Assembly (NCBI GenBank): GCA_903959905.1
Contig: CAJBYO010000005.1
Coordinates: 212,674-276,673 of the forward strand
Length of the DNA: 64,000 nucleotides
Source of the DNA: an uncultured Bacteroidales bacterium
Lineage (GTDB): Bacteria; Bacteroidota; Bacteroidia; Bacteroidales; FEN-979
Reading direction: 5' to 3'
Numbering within the stretch: position 1 is the first letter of the stretch; each line of letters starts with the position of its first letter. Positions 33,931 to 43,123 of this stretch are shown here, piece after piece. A model generated the notes under the pieces. It did not search any database, had not been told where the DNA came from, and was given only the letters and a program-made list of their open reading frames with translations. The translations under genes were made by a program, and so were the position numbers.

Positions 33931-34514
33931 AAAATATCATTATTCCTGGTCTTTTCTATGTAACACCTCCTGCACAGCGGCTCATACGAATCCATCTCCC
34001 CGAGCATCACGAGGTGGTCATCTTTTACCATCCGGTGGGTATATTGAGCCAGGTCGCCGCAGCTCATGCAAACGGCATGCACCTTGGTTACGTCTTCAGC
34101 GATGGCAATAAGGGCGGGCATGGGGCCGAAGGGCTTGCCGAGATAATCCATGTCGAGGCCGGCTATGATCACCCGGATGCCGCTGTTGGCAAGCTGGTTG
34201 CAAACAGCAGGCAGTTCGTCGTCAAAAAACTGGGCTTCATCAATACCCACCACATTTACATCGTTGGTGAGCAGCAGGATCTGTGATGCCGATTGAACCG
34301 GCGTGGACATGATGGCATTTTCATCATGCGAAACCACGTTGATTTCATCATACCGTTTGTCAACTTCCGGCTTGAATATTTCAACCTTCTGGCGGGCTAT
34401 TTTTGCCCGTTTCAACCTGCGGATAAGTTCTTCCGTTTTGCCTGAAAACATTGACCCGCAGATCACCTCAATCCACCCCAGCCGGTTTACCGGATTATTT
34501 TTTTCAATATGCAT
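33924..34514 (-). CDS. tdk: thymidine kinase, class II
   Basis: 196 residues. P-loop [16 protein letters not shown], the [11 protein letters not shown] strand, the lasso [15 protein letters not shown] and four zinc cysteines in CMSCGDL and CRRCY. It phosphorylates thymidine for salvage. Monocistronic with its own promoter. Confidence 0.97.
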   Translation of the reverse strand: MHIEKNNPVNRLGWIEVICGSMFSGKTEELIRRLKRAKIARQKVEIFKPEVDKRYDEINVVSHDENAIMSTPVQSASQILLLTNDVNVVGIDEAQFFDDELPAVCNQLANSGIRVIIAGLDMDYLGKPFGPMPALIAIAEDVTKVHAVCMSCGDLAQYTHRMVKDDHLVMLGEMDSYEPLCRRCYIEKTRNNDILG

Positions 34515-34556
34515 TCAGGAGGTTAATATTTTGTATTTTTATAGCTTGATTTGTTA

Positions 34557-34564
34557 CAAAAGTA
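34557..34564 (-). promoter_or_regulatory. -7 element of tdk
   Basis: TACTTTTG on the minus strand, 42 bases before the tdk ATG. Confidence 0.4.
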
Positions 34565-34596
34565 AGAATTTCCGGCAACCGGGGAAAAATTAAATC

Positions 34597-35400
34597 ATGA
34601 ACAAAGAGATCATCAAAGACGAGATCAAATGGCTGCTGGAGGCTATCAACGAACAGTTCGAAGCCATCCAGGAACATGGAGATAAAATTCCGCTGATTGA
34701 ATTTGACATCCTGATGGACAATGTCAGGAAATTCTATGAGAGCATGCGCCTGCTCCAGAGACTGAATGAGCCCATGCCATCCCCGGAAAAACCAGTCAAG
34801 ACAAACGATTCCGTCCACGGATCAACATCCCCGGCATCCATTTCACAGGATGTCACCAGGAGCGTGCAAGCGGAGCCTGTTGCGCCGGCGATGCCGTCGG
34901 CTTCGGGATTGACCGTCAGGTTTAGTGAACCTGACCCACCTCAACCGGACCCTGTGGCTACAGAGGAACCCGAAACGGAAACGATGCCTTCAGGGCCGGT
35001 TCAATTTAAACCTGCCGGCCCGGTGTCAGGACGACCGGAAGCGGCACCCTCATCCAAAAAAATGGCAAAAATGCCTGAAATAGATCTCTTTGCATCAGAG
35101 GAGCCCACCTTCAGCATCAAACTGAAAGAGGCACGTGAAAAGTCGCTGGGGCCTAAAATCCCCTCAGAGCACATTGAAAACCTGAAAGCAGCCATCAGCA
35201 TCAATGAGAAGTTTATGTTCATCAATGAACTTTTTGACGGAAACCTGCGTGAATACAATGAAACTGTTGAAACCCTGAACGGGTTTAAAAACCTTGACCA
35301 GGCTGCAGACTTCCTTGACCTGATGCGCAAAAAAAACTTCTGGAATACAGGGTCAACTGCATTCAAAAAGTTGCAAGAACTTGTTGAACGTCGTTTTTAG
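34597..35400 (+). CDS. hypothetical protein with helical ends and a disordered middle
   Basis: 267 residues, no signal peptide. Residues 1-60 are acidic helix (MNKEIIKDEIKWLLEAINEQ); 65-165 are Pro/Ser/Glu-rich and probably disordered; 170-267 are a conserved-looking helical domain (EHIENLKAAISINEKFMFINELFDGN and DFLDLMRKKNFWN). The C-terminal wording recurs in many Bacteroidota proteins of unknown function. It starts 15 bases before the AsmA gene and may be cotranscribed with it. I do not recognise a function. Confidence 0.8.
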   Translation: MNKEIIKDEIKWLLEAINEQFEAIQEHGDKIPLIEFDILMDNVRKFYESMRLLQRLNEPMPSPEKPVKTNDSVHGSTSPASISQDVTRSVQAEPVAPAMPSASGLTVRFSEPDPPQPDPVATEEPETETMPSGPVQFKPAGPVSGRPEAAPSSKKMAKMPEIDLFASEEPTFSIKLKEAREKSLGPKIPSEHIENLKAAISINEKFMFINELFDGNLREYNETVETLNGFKNLDQAADFLDLMRKKNFWNTGSTAFKKLQELVERRF

Positions 35401-35415
35401 ACTGAGCCTCCTGAC

Positions 35416-38310
35416 ATGAAAAAAGCCCTGAAGATTGCAGGAATTACTGTTATCGTTTTTCTGCTGTTCCTTATTATCACCCCGTTTCTGTTCCAGGACA
35501 GGATTAAGCAGGAAGTTAAAAACCTGGCCAACAGAACCCTGAAGAGTGAATTGAACTTCACGGGCATGCACTTGTCCTTTTTCAGCCATTTTCCAAACCT
35601 CAGCCTGACACTTACCGATTTCTCACTGAAATCAGCGGCTCCCTTTAAGCAGGATACACTGATCAGCGCGAAGGAGATCGCCTTCGGCGTGGATGTGAAA
35701 AGTCTTTTTGGCAAAACCGTCCGCATCACAAGGATCTATTTTGAAAATGCGAAGGTGAACATCCTCTATAATGAAAAAGGAGCAGCCAATTATGATGTTT
35801 ACCAACCGGCCGATACAGCCTCTGCCGTTAAAGACACTGCCTCTTCAGGAGGTGCCGAATTAAATATTGAACACATCATTTTTAAAAATTGCCTGGTTGT
35901 ATATGCCGACCCCTCCATCCCGGTGAGGGTGGTCGTCAGCGGATTGAACTATGCCGGGAAAAGCAGCATCACCAGTGACTTTTTCAACCTGACCTCCGAT
36001 GTGAAAATTGATGCAGTTGATGTGATCTATAACCATCAGAAAATCATTGATTCCAAGCCGGTCACCGCGAAACTTACCACGAAAGTCAACAGTAAGGACT
36101 TATCCGTGAATTTTGAGAAAAATGACCTTAAGATCAAAGACATTCCTTTGCAATTCAGCGGCAAATTTAATTTTGAAAAGGAGGGTTACCAGGTGAACCT
36201 TAATTTCCTGTCGGTGATGGAAAAAGAGTTTCTCAGCGCAAGGTTTAAAGTAAAGCAGGGTGCCGACTTATGGTTATATGCGAAGGTCAATGCCAGTGTT
36301 GACCTGGCAAAATGGGCCAGGGCGCTTGATCTGAAAACGGCAGAGGTCAGGGGGCTGTATGAGCTTAACTTTAACGCTGAAGGCTCCTATATCACAGGAC
36401 CTGTGAAAAGAGGAATCAGGAACGAGGTTGACACGTTGATCCTGAGTATCCCGAAGTTCAGCCTGATGACGAAATTTACCGGAGGGTATATCAAATATGC
36501 CTCTTTGCCGCAATCGCTGAACAACATCAACTTCCTGTTGAATGTTTCATGCCCCGACAAGGATTACAGGAACATCAGCGTGCAACTTGAAGACCTCCGC
36601 GCCACCATACTTAAAAATGAGATAAAGGGTTACCTGAGGATCAATAACCTCAGGGATATGCCGGTTGACGCAAACATCACCGGCAGTTGCAACCTGGCTG
36701 AACTGAAGCAGGCAGTGCCGCTCGACAGCATCACACTGGCAGGAATCCTTTCCATGGATGTGAAAGTGAAAGGCAACTATAACCCGGAAAAGAAAATGTT
36801 CCCGGTTACCACAGCGACGGTGAGCCTGAAAGACGGATCAGTGCTGACGAAATATTATCCTCATCCCCTGGAGCAGGTGGAAATGCTCACTGAAGTGACC
36901 AATCATACCGGCACGATGAAAGACCTGGTTGTCAGCATAAAACCCCTAAGCTTCATGTTTGAGGGCAAGCCGTTCACCCTGAATGCATCGCTTGACAATT
37001 TTGATGACCTGAAATACGATGTGCAATCAAAAGGGACCATTGACCTTGGCAAGGTGTACAAAGTCTTTTCACAGAAAGGTCTTGACCTTGACGGATTCAT
37101 TGAAACCGATCTATCCCTGAAAGGCAGGCAAAGCGATGCCGTTGCCCAAAGGTTTGAAAAACTGAGCAACCACGGCACCCTGAAATTGCGGGATATCGCA
37201 TTGAGATCAGAGGATTATCCAAAGCCATTCATCATTAAAACCGGCAATTTCAGGTTTGACCAGGATAAGGTGTGGTTTGACAATTTCCTGGCCATCTATG
37301 GAAATTCTGATTTCCTGCTTAAAGGTTTCACGAGAAACACCATTAACTACATGATGTCGCAGGGTGGCAGGCTGACCGGTGATTTTAAAATGAATTCAAA
37401 CCTCATTGATGTGGACGAATTCACGGCTTTTGCTGCCATTGATTCTGCGGTTGTATCGGCTGAGAGGCCGGAAACGGGTGTTGTTATTATCCCGCACAAC
37501 CTGGATGTCAATTTCAAGGCAGAGGTGAAAAAAGCCTCTATGAAAGGTCTTGAGATCAGGGATATAAAGGCGGAAGTCAATGTGAAGGAAGGGATCGTTG
37601 TGCTGAAGAATGCCTCTTTGGTTCTGGCTGGCTGCACTGCCAGCATGGATGCCACCTATGGCAGTGTGACGCCTGTAAAGGGGTTCTTTGACTTCCATAT
37701 CAAAGCCGATGATTTTGACATAAAAAGGGCATACAATGAGGTTGGGATGATCCGCGAAATGGCGCCATCGGCGGGAAAAGCCGAGGGCATCGTGTCAGTG
37801 GATTACAGCATTAAAGGGATGCTCAACGAAGAGATGTTCCCGGTGTTGCCGTCGGTGGAAGGCGGCGGTGTGTTCTCCATCAAAAAAGTGAAAGTGTACG
37901 GGCTCAAACTGTTTAATGACATCAGCAAAGGCACGGAGAAGGAGGGGTTGAGCAACCCCGACATGTCAAAGGTGGATATAAAATCAACCATCAAAAACAA
38001 CACAGTCACCCTTGAGCAGTTCAAATTCAAGGTCAAAGGCATCCGGGTGAAAATAGCCGGCACAACTACCTTCGACAACAAGCTTAACCTGAAGATCAGG
38101 CTGGGCCTCGGTCCGCTGGGGATCATCGGCATCCCGATGAAGGTTACCGGCACGATGGACGACGTAAAGATCAAATACGGGAAAGGCAATGATACCGACG
38201 ACACGAAAGAATCTGAATACAGCGATCAGTTGTCGCCCGAGATGCTGAAACGGATCAAGGCTGCCAAAGATGATGCCGGCAGTGATGATGACACTGAACC
38301 CGTGAAATGA
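35416..38310 (+). CDS. AsmA-family large envelope protein
   Basis: 964 residues. An N-terminal membrane anchor (KIAGITVIVFLLFLIITPF, about 6-28), then the AsmA N-terminal pattern with ANRTLKSELNFTGMHLSFFSHFPNLSLTL, a long run of beta strands, and the AsmA C-terminal region near 790-930 (GKAEGIVSVDYSIKG, LKIRLGLGPLGIIGIP). AsmA proteins form a beta-rich groove that carries phospholipid between membranes. Acidic tail. It ends base to base against the convergent dus gene. Confidence 0.9.
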   Translation: MKKALKIAGITVIVFLLFLIITPFLFQDRIKQEVKNLANRTLKSELNFTGMHLSFFSHFPNLSLTLTDFSLKSAAPFKQDTLISAKEIAFGVDVKSLFGKTVRITRIYFENAKVNILYNEKGAANYDVYQPADTASAVKDTASSGGAELNIEHIIFKNCLVVYADPSIPVRVVVSGLNYAGKSSITSDFFNLTSDVKIDAVDVIYNHQKIIDSKPVTAKLTTKVNSKDLSVNFEKNDLKIKDIPLQFSGKFNFEKEGYQVNLNFLSVMEKEFLSARFKVKQGADLWLYAKVNASVDLAKWARALDLKTAEVRGLYELNFNAEGSYITGPVKRGIRNEVDTLILSIPKFSLMTKFTGGYIKYASLPQSLNNINFLLNVSCPDKDYRNISVQLEDLRATILKNEIKGYLRINNLRDMPVDANITGSCNLAELKQAVPLDSITLAGILSMDVKVKGNYNPEKKMFPVTTATVSLKDGSVLTKYYPHPLEQVEMLTEVTNHTGTMKDLVVSIKPLSFMFEGKPFTLNASLDNFDDLKYDVQSKGTIDLGKVYKVFSQKGLDLDGFIETDLSLKGRQSDAVAQRFEKLSNHGTLKLRDIALRSEDYPKPFIIKTGNFRFDQDKVWFDNFLAIYGNSDFLLKGFTRNTINYMMSQGGRLTGDFKMNSNLIDVDEFTAFAAIDSAVVSAERPETGVVIIPHNLDVNFKAEVKKASMKGLEIRDIKAEVNVKEGIVVLKNASLVLAGCTASMDATYGSVTPVKGFFDFHIKADDFDIKRAYNEVGMIREMAPSAGKAEGIVSVDYSIKGMLNEEMFPVLPSVEGGGVFSIKKVKVYGLKLFNDISKGTEKEGLSNPDMSKVDIKSTIKNNTVTLEQFKFKVKGIRVKIAGTTTFDNKLNLKIRLGLGPLGIIGIPMKVTGTMDDVKIKYGKGNDTDDTKESEYSDQLSPEMLKRIKAAKDDAGSDDDTEPVK

Positions 38311-39303
38311 TCATTCCACAGGCGCCAGCATGGTATCCTGTTCAAATTTTACGAGCAATTCATACACATCCTCCATGGTTGGAGCCGTTACCAGCTGAAG
38401 CCTCCACGCTTTAAAATTCGGGATCCCCCTGAAATATCCTGCATATTGTTTCCGCATCTCAAACATCGTTCGGCGTTCGCCTTTATACGGAATCGACATC
38501 TCAAGATGCTGCCTGACCACGGCAACCCGTTCCGAAATGGTTGGGGGCGGAAGGATGACATGATCGGCAAGCCAGGCTTTTATTTCCCTGAATATCCACG
38601 GATTTCCTGTAGCTGCCCGGCCTATCAGGATGCCGTCTACGCCAAACCGGTTTTTCATCTCTTCGGCTTTTGGTCCGTTAACAATATCTCCGTTCCCGAA
38701 GATCGGGATTTTCATGTACGGGTTGTTTTTGACTTCCCCGATGAGGGTCCAGTCGGCTTCGCCGCCGTAAAGCTGCGCACGTGTGCGGCCATGGATCGCA
38801 AGCCCGCTGATGCCCACATCCTGCAAGCGTTCGGCGATTTCAACGATTTCTTTATGTGTTTCATCCCATCCGAGGCGGGTCTTTACGGTAACCGGAAGAC
38901 GGGTTGATTTCACGACCGATTCCGTCATGTGGATCAGCTTCGGTATATCCTGCAACAAGGCGGCGCCACCCCCTTTCATGACAATCTTTCGTACCGGGCA
39001 GCCGAAATTGAGGTCAATGTAATCGGGGCCTGCTGCTTCAGCAACCTCAGCCGCTTTCATCATGGCCTCCACATTCGCCCCGAAGATCTGGATGCCGATG
39101 GGCCGTTCTTCCGGCTTGAACCGCATCTTCTTATGGCTCTTTTCCGCCTCACGGATCAGTCCTTCCGCTGCTATGAATTCCGTTACGACCACATCTGCCC
39201 CGATCTGTTTGCAGATAACCCGAAACGGGGAGTCGGTGACCTCTTCCATGGGGGCGAGTATGAGCGGGAAGTCGCCCAGTTCAATATTTCCGATCTTTGG
39301 CAA
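38311..39303 (-). CDS. dusB: tRNA dihydrouridine synthase
   Basis: 330 residues. FMN-barrel protein with APMEEVTDSPFR at the start, the active-site Cys in LNFGCPVRKIVMKGGGAALL, TVKTRLGWD, IHGRTRAQLYGGEADW and GDIVNGPKA. It reduces uridine in the tRNA D-loop. Its promoter has a perfect -7 element (39322-39329). Confidence 0.95.
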   Translation of the reverse strand: MPKIGNIELGDFPLILAPMEEVTDSPFRVICKQIGADVVVTEFIAAEGLIREAEKSHKKMRFKPEERPIGIQIFGANVEAMMKAAEVAEAAGPDYIDLNFGCPVRKIVMKGGGAALLQDIPKLIHMTESVVKSTRLPVTVKTRLGWDETHKEIVEIAERLQDVGISGLAIHGRTRAQLYGGEADWTLIGEVKNNPYMKIPIFGNGDIVNGPKAEEMKNRFGVDGILIGRAATGNPWIFREIKAWLADHVILPPPTISERVAVVRQHLEMSIPYKGERRTMFEMRKQYAGYFRGIPNFKAWRLQLVTAPTMEDVYELLVKFEQDTMLAPVE

Positions 39304-39321
39304 ATTGTGCTAATTTAGCGG

Positions 39322-39329
39322 CAAAAATA
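39322..39329 (-). promoter_or_regulatory. -7 element of dus
   Basis: TATTTTTG on the minus strand, 18 bases before the dus ATG. Confidence 0.45.
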
Positions 39330-39339
39330 GCCAAAATCC

Positions 39340-40272
39340 GTGGACTTCCGTAAACCGCCCCTCCTCGACAGCCTGACTCCCTTCAGCCGTATCCTGTTTT
39401 CATTGCTGCTGGTGATTGCCTGCTTTGCGATAACTTTCTTTGCAGGCCTTTTACTTGCCGGTCCGCTGTTCGGGATCAGCATGAAAGAAATTATGGAGAC
39501 CCTGTCGGATGTTGAAAACCCACAGACAATCCATGTTCTTAAGTATTTCCAGGTCATTCAGTCGTTCGGACTGTTCATTTTCCCGGCTATGCTGGCAGGA
39601 TATTTCTTTGAACGGAGCAGCGCACGATACCTCGCCCTTAGCAAACCATCCGGATGGTTGATTTACCTGGCCACCCTGGTGCTGATGTTTGCCTGCCTGC
39701 CCCTGATCAACTGGATGGTAACGGTAAATGAATCCATGAAACTGCCCGGTTTCCTCAGCGGAATGGAAGAGTGGATGAAAACCACCGAAGAGCAGGCCGC
39801 AAAGCTGACAGATACGTTTTTGATTATGCCGTCCGTGGGAGTACTGATTTTTAACCTCGTGATGATCGCGCTGCTGCCGGCCATTGGGGAGGAGTTCCTG
39901 TTCCGGGGACTGCTGCAAAGGTTGGTGAAAGAATGGCTGGGGAACATTCATGTCGCCATTTTTATCGCTGCATTTTTGTTTTCAGCGCTGCACATGCAGT
40001 TTTACGGTTTTCTTCCGCGGATGATGCTCGGGGTGATGTTCGGATACCTGTTTTACTGGTCAGGCTCACTTTGGGTGCCCATCTGGGGACATTTCATCAA
40101 CAACGGTTCTGCCGTAATTTTTGCCTACCTCGGGCAACACGGTTTCCTGAGCGGGAATTATGAGGATTTCGGGGCAACGGAGAACGTTTTTTATATTATT
40201 TTGAGCGGGTTGGCGGTTACAGCGCTTCTTCTGTTTGTTTTCAGGAAGAGGTCGGCAGAACAGCCGGGATAA
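39340..40272 (+). CDS. CPBP-family intramembrane metalloprotease
   Basis: 310 residues from a GTG (39340), about eight membrane segments. The Rce1/CPBP motifs are present: EEFLFRG, then FSALHMQFYGFLPRM and the third with WVPIWGHFINN. Such proteases cut in the membrane; bacterial substrates are mostly unknown. First of a plus-strand group with the symporter (18 bases on). Confidence 0.92.
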   Translation: MDFRKPPLLDSLTPFSRILFSLLLVIACFAITFFAGLLLAGPLFGISMKEIMETLSDVENPQTIHVLKYFQVIQSFGLFIFPAMLAGYFFERSSARYLALSKPSGWLIYLATLVLMFACLPLINWMVTVNESMKLPGFLSGMEEWMKTTEEQAAKLTDTFLIMPSVGVLIFNLVMIALLPAIGEEFLFRGLLQRLVKEWLGNIHVAIFIAAFLFSALHMQFYGFLPRMMLGVMFGYLFYWSGSLWVPIWGHFINNGSAVIFAYLGQHGFLSGNYEDFGATENVFYIILSGLAVTALLLFVFRKRSAEQPG

Positions 40273-40290
40273 CACAGAATTTTCATATTG

Positions 40291-41706
40291 ATGAATATAA
40301 CGTCTCTTTTTACCGACCTGCCCGGAAGCAGGCTCTGTCCTTTTGACATCATCCTGCTTACTTTGTATGCCCTGACATGCCTGGGGATCGGACTGTATGC
40401 CAGCCGGCGGAAAACGGATGCCGATTTTATGATTGCCGGCAGGAAGATCGGCATCATCGGCTTCGTGACCTCCGTGGTTGCCAGCTATATCGGCGGAGCG
40501 GCCCTGGTTGCCTACACCGCCTATGTTTATCGTTTCGGAATATCCGCCATCGCCGTTTTTCTCGGCACCGCCATTGGGTTTATTGTCTTCATCCCCTATG
40601 CCATGAAACTGCGGAAATTCAGCGGGGTGCGTGAATTTTACACCCTCAGCGACTGGCTTAATTTCAAAATGGGGAAAACCGTTGGCCTTGCTTCATCCGT
40701 CATTCTCATCATCGTTTATTCCGGGATGCTGCTGAACCAGTTTATTGCGGGGAGCAGCATTCTTGCCAACATCAGCGGGTGGTCCTATGAAACAGGGCTG
40801 CTCATCAGCAGTTGCATCATAGCAACCTACCTGCTCGCGGGGGGCTTTCGCAGTGTGATACGAACCGACATCTTTCAATATATGGTGATGGTGGTGATGC
40901 TGGTGCTGCTTGGCATTGTGATGATGGGCGACCGGCGGTCGTTTGTGATGGAAATGGTGGATTTTTCAAGGATGAATACCGGCATGACCGTCGCCTTTAC
41001 CGCATTTGGCATCCTGATCATATTTCAGTCGGCTGAATACTGGCAGCGTGTTTACGGTGCCAAATCCGACAGGGTGGTTAAGTCCGGTCTTATCGGGTCG
41101 GCGGTTTTCACTGTGCTCACCGGAATTGCCATCACCATGGTTGGCCTTTCGGCACATGTTCATTTGCATGGCATTGAGGCCAAAGATGCATTTGCGGAGG
41201 GGTTGACCCTGTTGATGCCCGATAAACTGCTGGGTGCTGCCCTGATCCTTATTTTTGCGGCGATCATGAGCTCGGCGGATACACAGATATTCGTCCTGGC
41301 ATCCTCTGTCGCAGTTGACTGGGTTGACAAGCTATCGAAGCAAAAATCAGACAGCAAGCGCCGCATGAAGATAACCCGCCTGGGTATCATCGGCTTTACC
41401 GGTTTAAGTTTCCTCGGTGCATGGTTCCTGCGCGACCTGGTGGCCGTGATAATCTTTATAACGGGGATCGGGTTTTCGATCATCCCGGCCGCAGTGGCTT
41501 CCTTTCACTGGAAAATCAGCAGCCGTGCCGCCATGGCAAGCTTTATCAGTGGCCCGGTGTATGTGTTCATCCTGCTTGGGGTAGCCGCCATGCAGCCGGA
41601 GCCGTTTGAGTTTTTCAAGAACAATGCCGACCTGGCAATCCTTTCCATTGTGATATCCACCATTTTCCTCATTCTTTTCCAGGTTGCAGGAAAAAAGAAG
41701 ACGTAA
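40291..41706 (+). CDS. sodium:solute symporter family protein
   Basis: 471 residues from the ATG at 40291 (a TTG is one codon earlier). About 13 membrane segments of the LeuT-like SSS fold: ADFMIAGRKIGIIGFVTSVVAS, IGGAALVAYT, FRSVIRTDIFQY and ILIFAAIMSSADTQIFVLAS, which matches the Na2-site helix. Substrate cannot be read from sequence; proline/pantothenate-like solutes are typical. It is 4 bases from the Omp85-like gene. Confidence 0.9.
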   Translation: MNITSLFTDLPGSRLCPFDIILLTLYALTCLGIGLYASRRKTDADFMIAGRKIGIIGFVTSVVASYIGGAALVAYTAYVYRFGISAIAVFLGTAIGFIVFIPYAMKLRKFSGVREFYTLSDWLNFKMGKTVGLASSVILIIVYSGMLLNQFIAGSSILANISGWSYETGLLISSCIIATYLLAGGFRSVIRTDIFQYMVMVVMLVLLGIVMMGDRRSFVMEMVDFSRMNTGMTVAFTAFGILIIFQSAEYWQRVYGAKSDRVVKSGLIGSAVFTVLTGIAITMVGLSAHVHLHGIEAKDAFAEGLTLLMPDKLLGAALILIFAAIMSSADTQIFVLASSVAVDWVDKLSKQKSDSKRRMKITRLGIIGFTGLSFLGAWFLRDLVAVIIFITGIGFSIIPAAVASFHWKISSRAAMASFISGPVYVFILLGVAAMQPEPFEFFKNNADLAILSIVISTIFLILFQVAGKKKT

Positions 41707-41710
41707 TGCC

Positions 41711-43060
41711 ATGAGAAAAGTCCTTTGCCTCCTGTTTGTATTGATTGTTGCTGCCGGATCGAAAAGTTCTGCCCAGCCGGATTCCTCATCCATGCCCGTG
41801 AAGGAAAAGAAGAAAACCGGCTGGACTTGGGCAGGGCTGCCGGTGGTGGCCTATGATGCCGATATGGGGCTGCAACTTGGCGCACTCGGACAGGTTTTTT
41901 ATTATGGCGACGGTTCCACATACCCGGAATACAAACATACCATTTACGCGGAGTGTTCCTGGTTCACAAAAGGAAGTTCGGTATACCAGCTTTTTTACGA
42001 CTCTAAATACCTGATCCCCGGTGGAATCAGGGTTTCCCTCGACCTTGACTACCTGCCCGAAAAGGCACTTGATTTTTACGGGTTCAACGGGTATGAGGCC
42101 AATTATGAAGCTTCTGTAACCGATCAGAACTCGGCAGATTACATTTCAAGGGTTTTTTACAAGCAGGAGCGTAAGATGTACAGGGTGATGGCCGATTTCC
42201 AGGGTCCGCTGATCGGGCAGAAGCTGCGGTGGCTGGCAGGAATAAACATTATTGGCATTCAAACAGGTACCGTGGATGTTAACCGCATCAACAAAGGGAA
42301 ACCGGATGATAAAAAGCTGCCCGATACGGCACTTCTTTACGATAAGTATGTTGATTACCAGCTGATCCGCCCGGATGAAAAAGACGGAGGTACCACAGTT
42401 TACCTTAAAACCGGGCTTGTTTTCGACACCCGGGATAACGAAGCCTCCCCCAACAAAGGGTTGTGGTCGGAGGTCATGCTCCTCAGCGCCCCGACCTTCC
42501 TGGGAAATCATCCGTATGCGTTTGTAAAACTGGCCATCACACACCGGCAATATATTTCCCTGGTAAAGAAAAGGCTGGTGGCAGCCTACCAGGTAAGCTA
42601 CCAGGGCACGATCGGGGGAACAACACCTTACTACATCATGCCATACATCTACAGTTCCTACAGCCTCACCACGAGGCCCGACGGGCTGGGCGGCATGCGG
42701 ACCGTCAGGGGTGTTCTGCGCAACCGGATCACAGGCGACGGGGTTGCTTTTGGTAATATTGAACTCCGCTGGAAATTTTTTAAATCGGTGATTCTGAAGC
42801 AAAATCTCTACCTTGGTCTCACCGCATTTCTTGACGGAGGCATGGCGGTTCAGGAACATAAGTTGAATATGAGCAAAGTTCCCGAAGATCAGAAATCGTT
42901 TTTCTTCAATTCGGCCTGCGACAGGCTGCACCTGGCCACCGGGCTTGGCCTTCGCATCGCCGTCAACGATAATTTCATCATATCGGTCGACTATGGAATG
43001 GCTGTGAACAAACAGGACGGAACGAGCGGGTTGTATATCGGGATCGGGAATATCTTTTAA
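41711..43060 (+). CDS. Omp85/BamA-TamA-type outer-membrane barrel protein without POTRA domains
   Basis: 449 residues from the ATG at 41711, chosen because the signal peptide begins there (MRKVLCLLFVLIVAAG). The Omp85 surface-antigen pattern FDTRDNEASPNKG near residue 245 and the closing strand ending in Phe support a 16-strand barrel. The N-terminal half is too short for POTRA repeats. Such short forms are common in Bacteroidota and of unknown role, perhaps in lipid or protein insertion. Confidence 0.85.
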   Translation: MRKVLCLLFVLIVAAGSKSSAQPDSSSMPVKEKKKTGWTWAGLPVVAYDADMGLQLGALGQVFYYGDGSTYPEYKHTIYAECSWFTKGSSVYQLFYDSKYLIPGGIRVSLDLDYLPEKALDFYGFNGYEANYEASVTDQNSADYISRVFYKQERKMYRVMADFQGPLIGQKLRWLAGINIIGIQTGTVDVNRINKGKPDDKKLPDTALLYDKYVDYQLIRPDEKDGGTTVYLKTGLVFDTRDNEASPNKGLWSEVMLLSAPTFLGNHPYAFVKLAITHRQYISLVKKRLVAAYQVSYQGTIGGTTPYYIMPYIYSSYSLTTRPDGLGGMRTVRGVLRNRITGDGVAFGNIELRWKFFKSVILKQNLYLGLTAFLDGGMAVQEHKLNMSKVPEDQKSFFFNSACDRLHLATGLGLRIAVNDNFIISVDYGMAVNKQDGTSGLYIGIGNIF

Positions 43061-43123
43061 CCCGGCTATCCACTGGTAAGCCAGAAGAAAGGGCCTGTAT
43101 GACATTTAATTTGAAAGGAAATT

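Noticed and set aside
42146-43105. 319-codon frame antisense to the Omp85-like gene
   Set aside because: Same reason; the barrel gene explains the coding signal.
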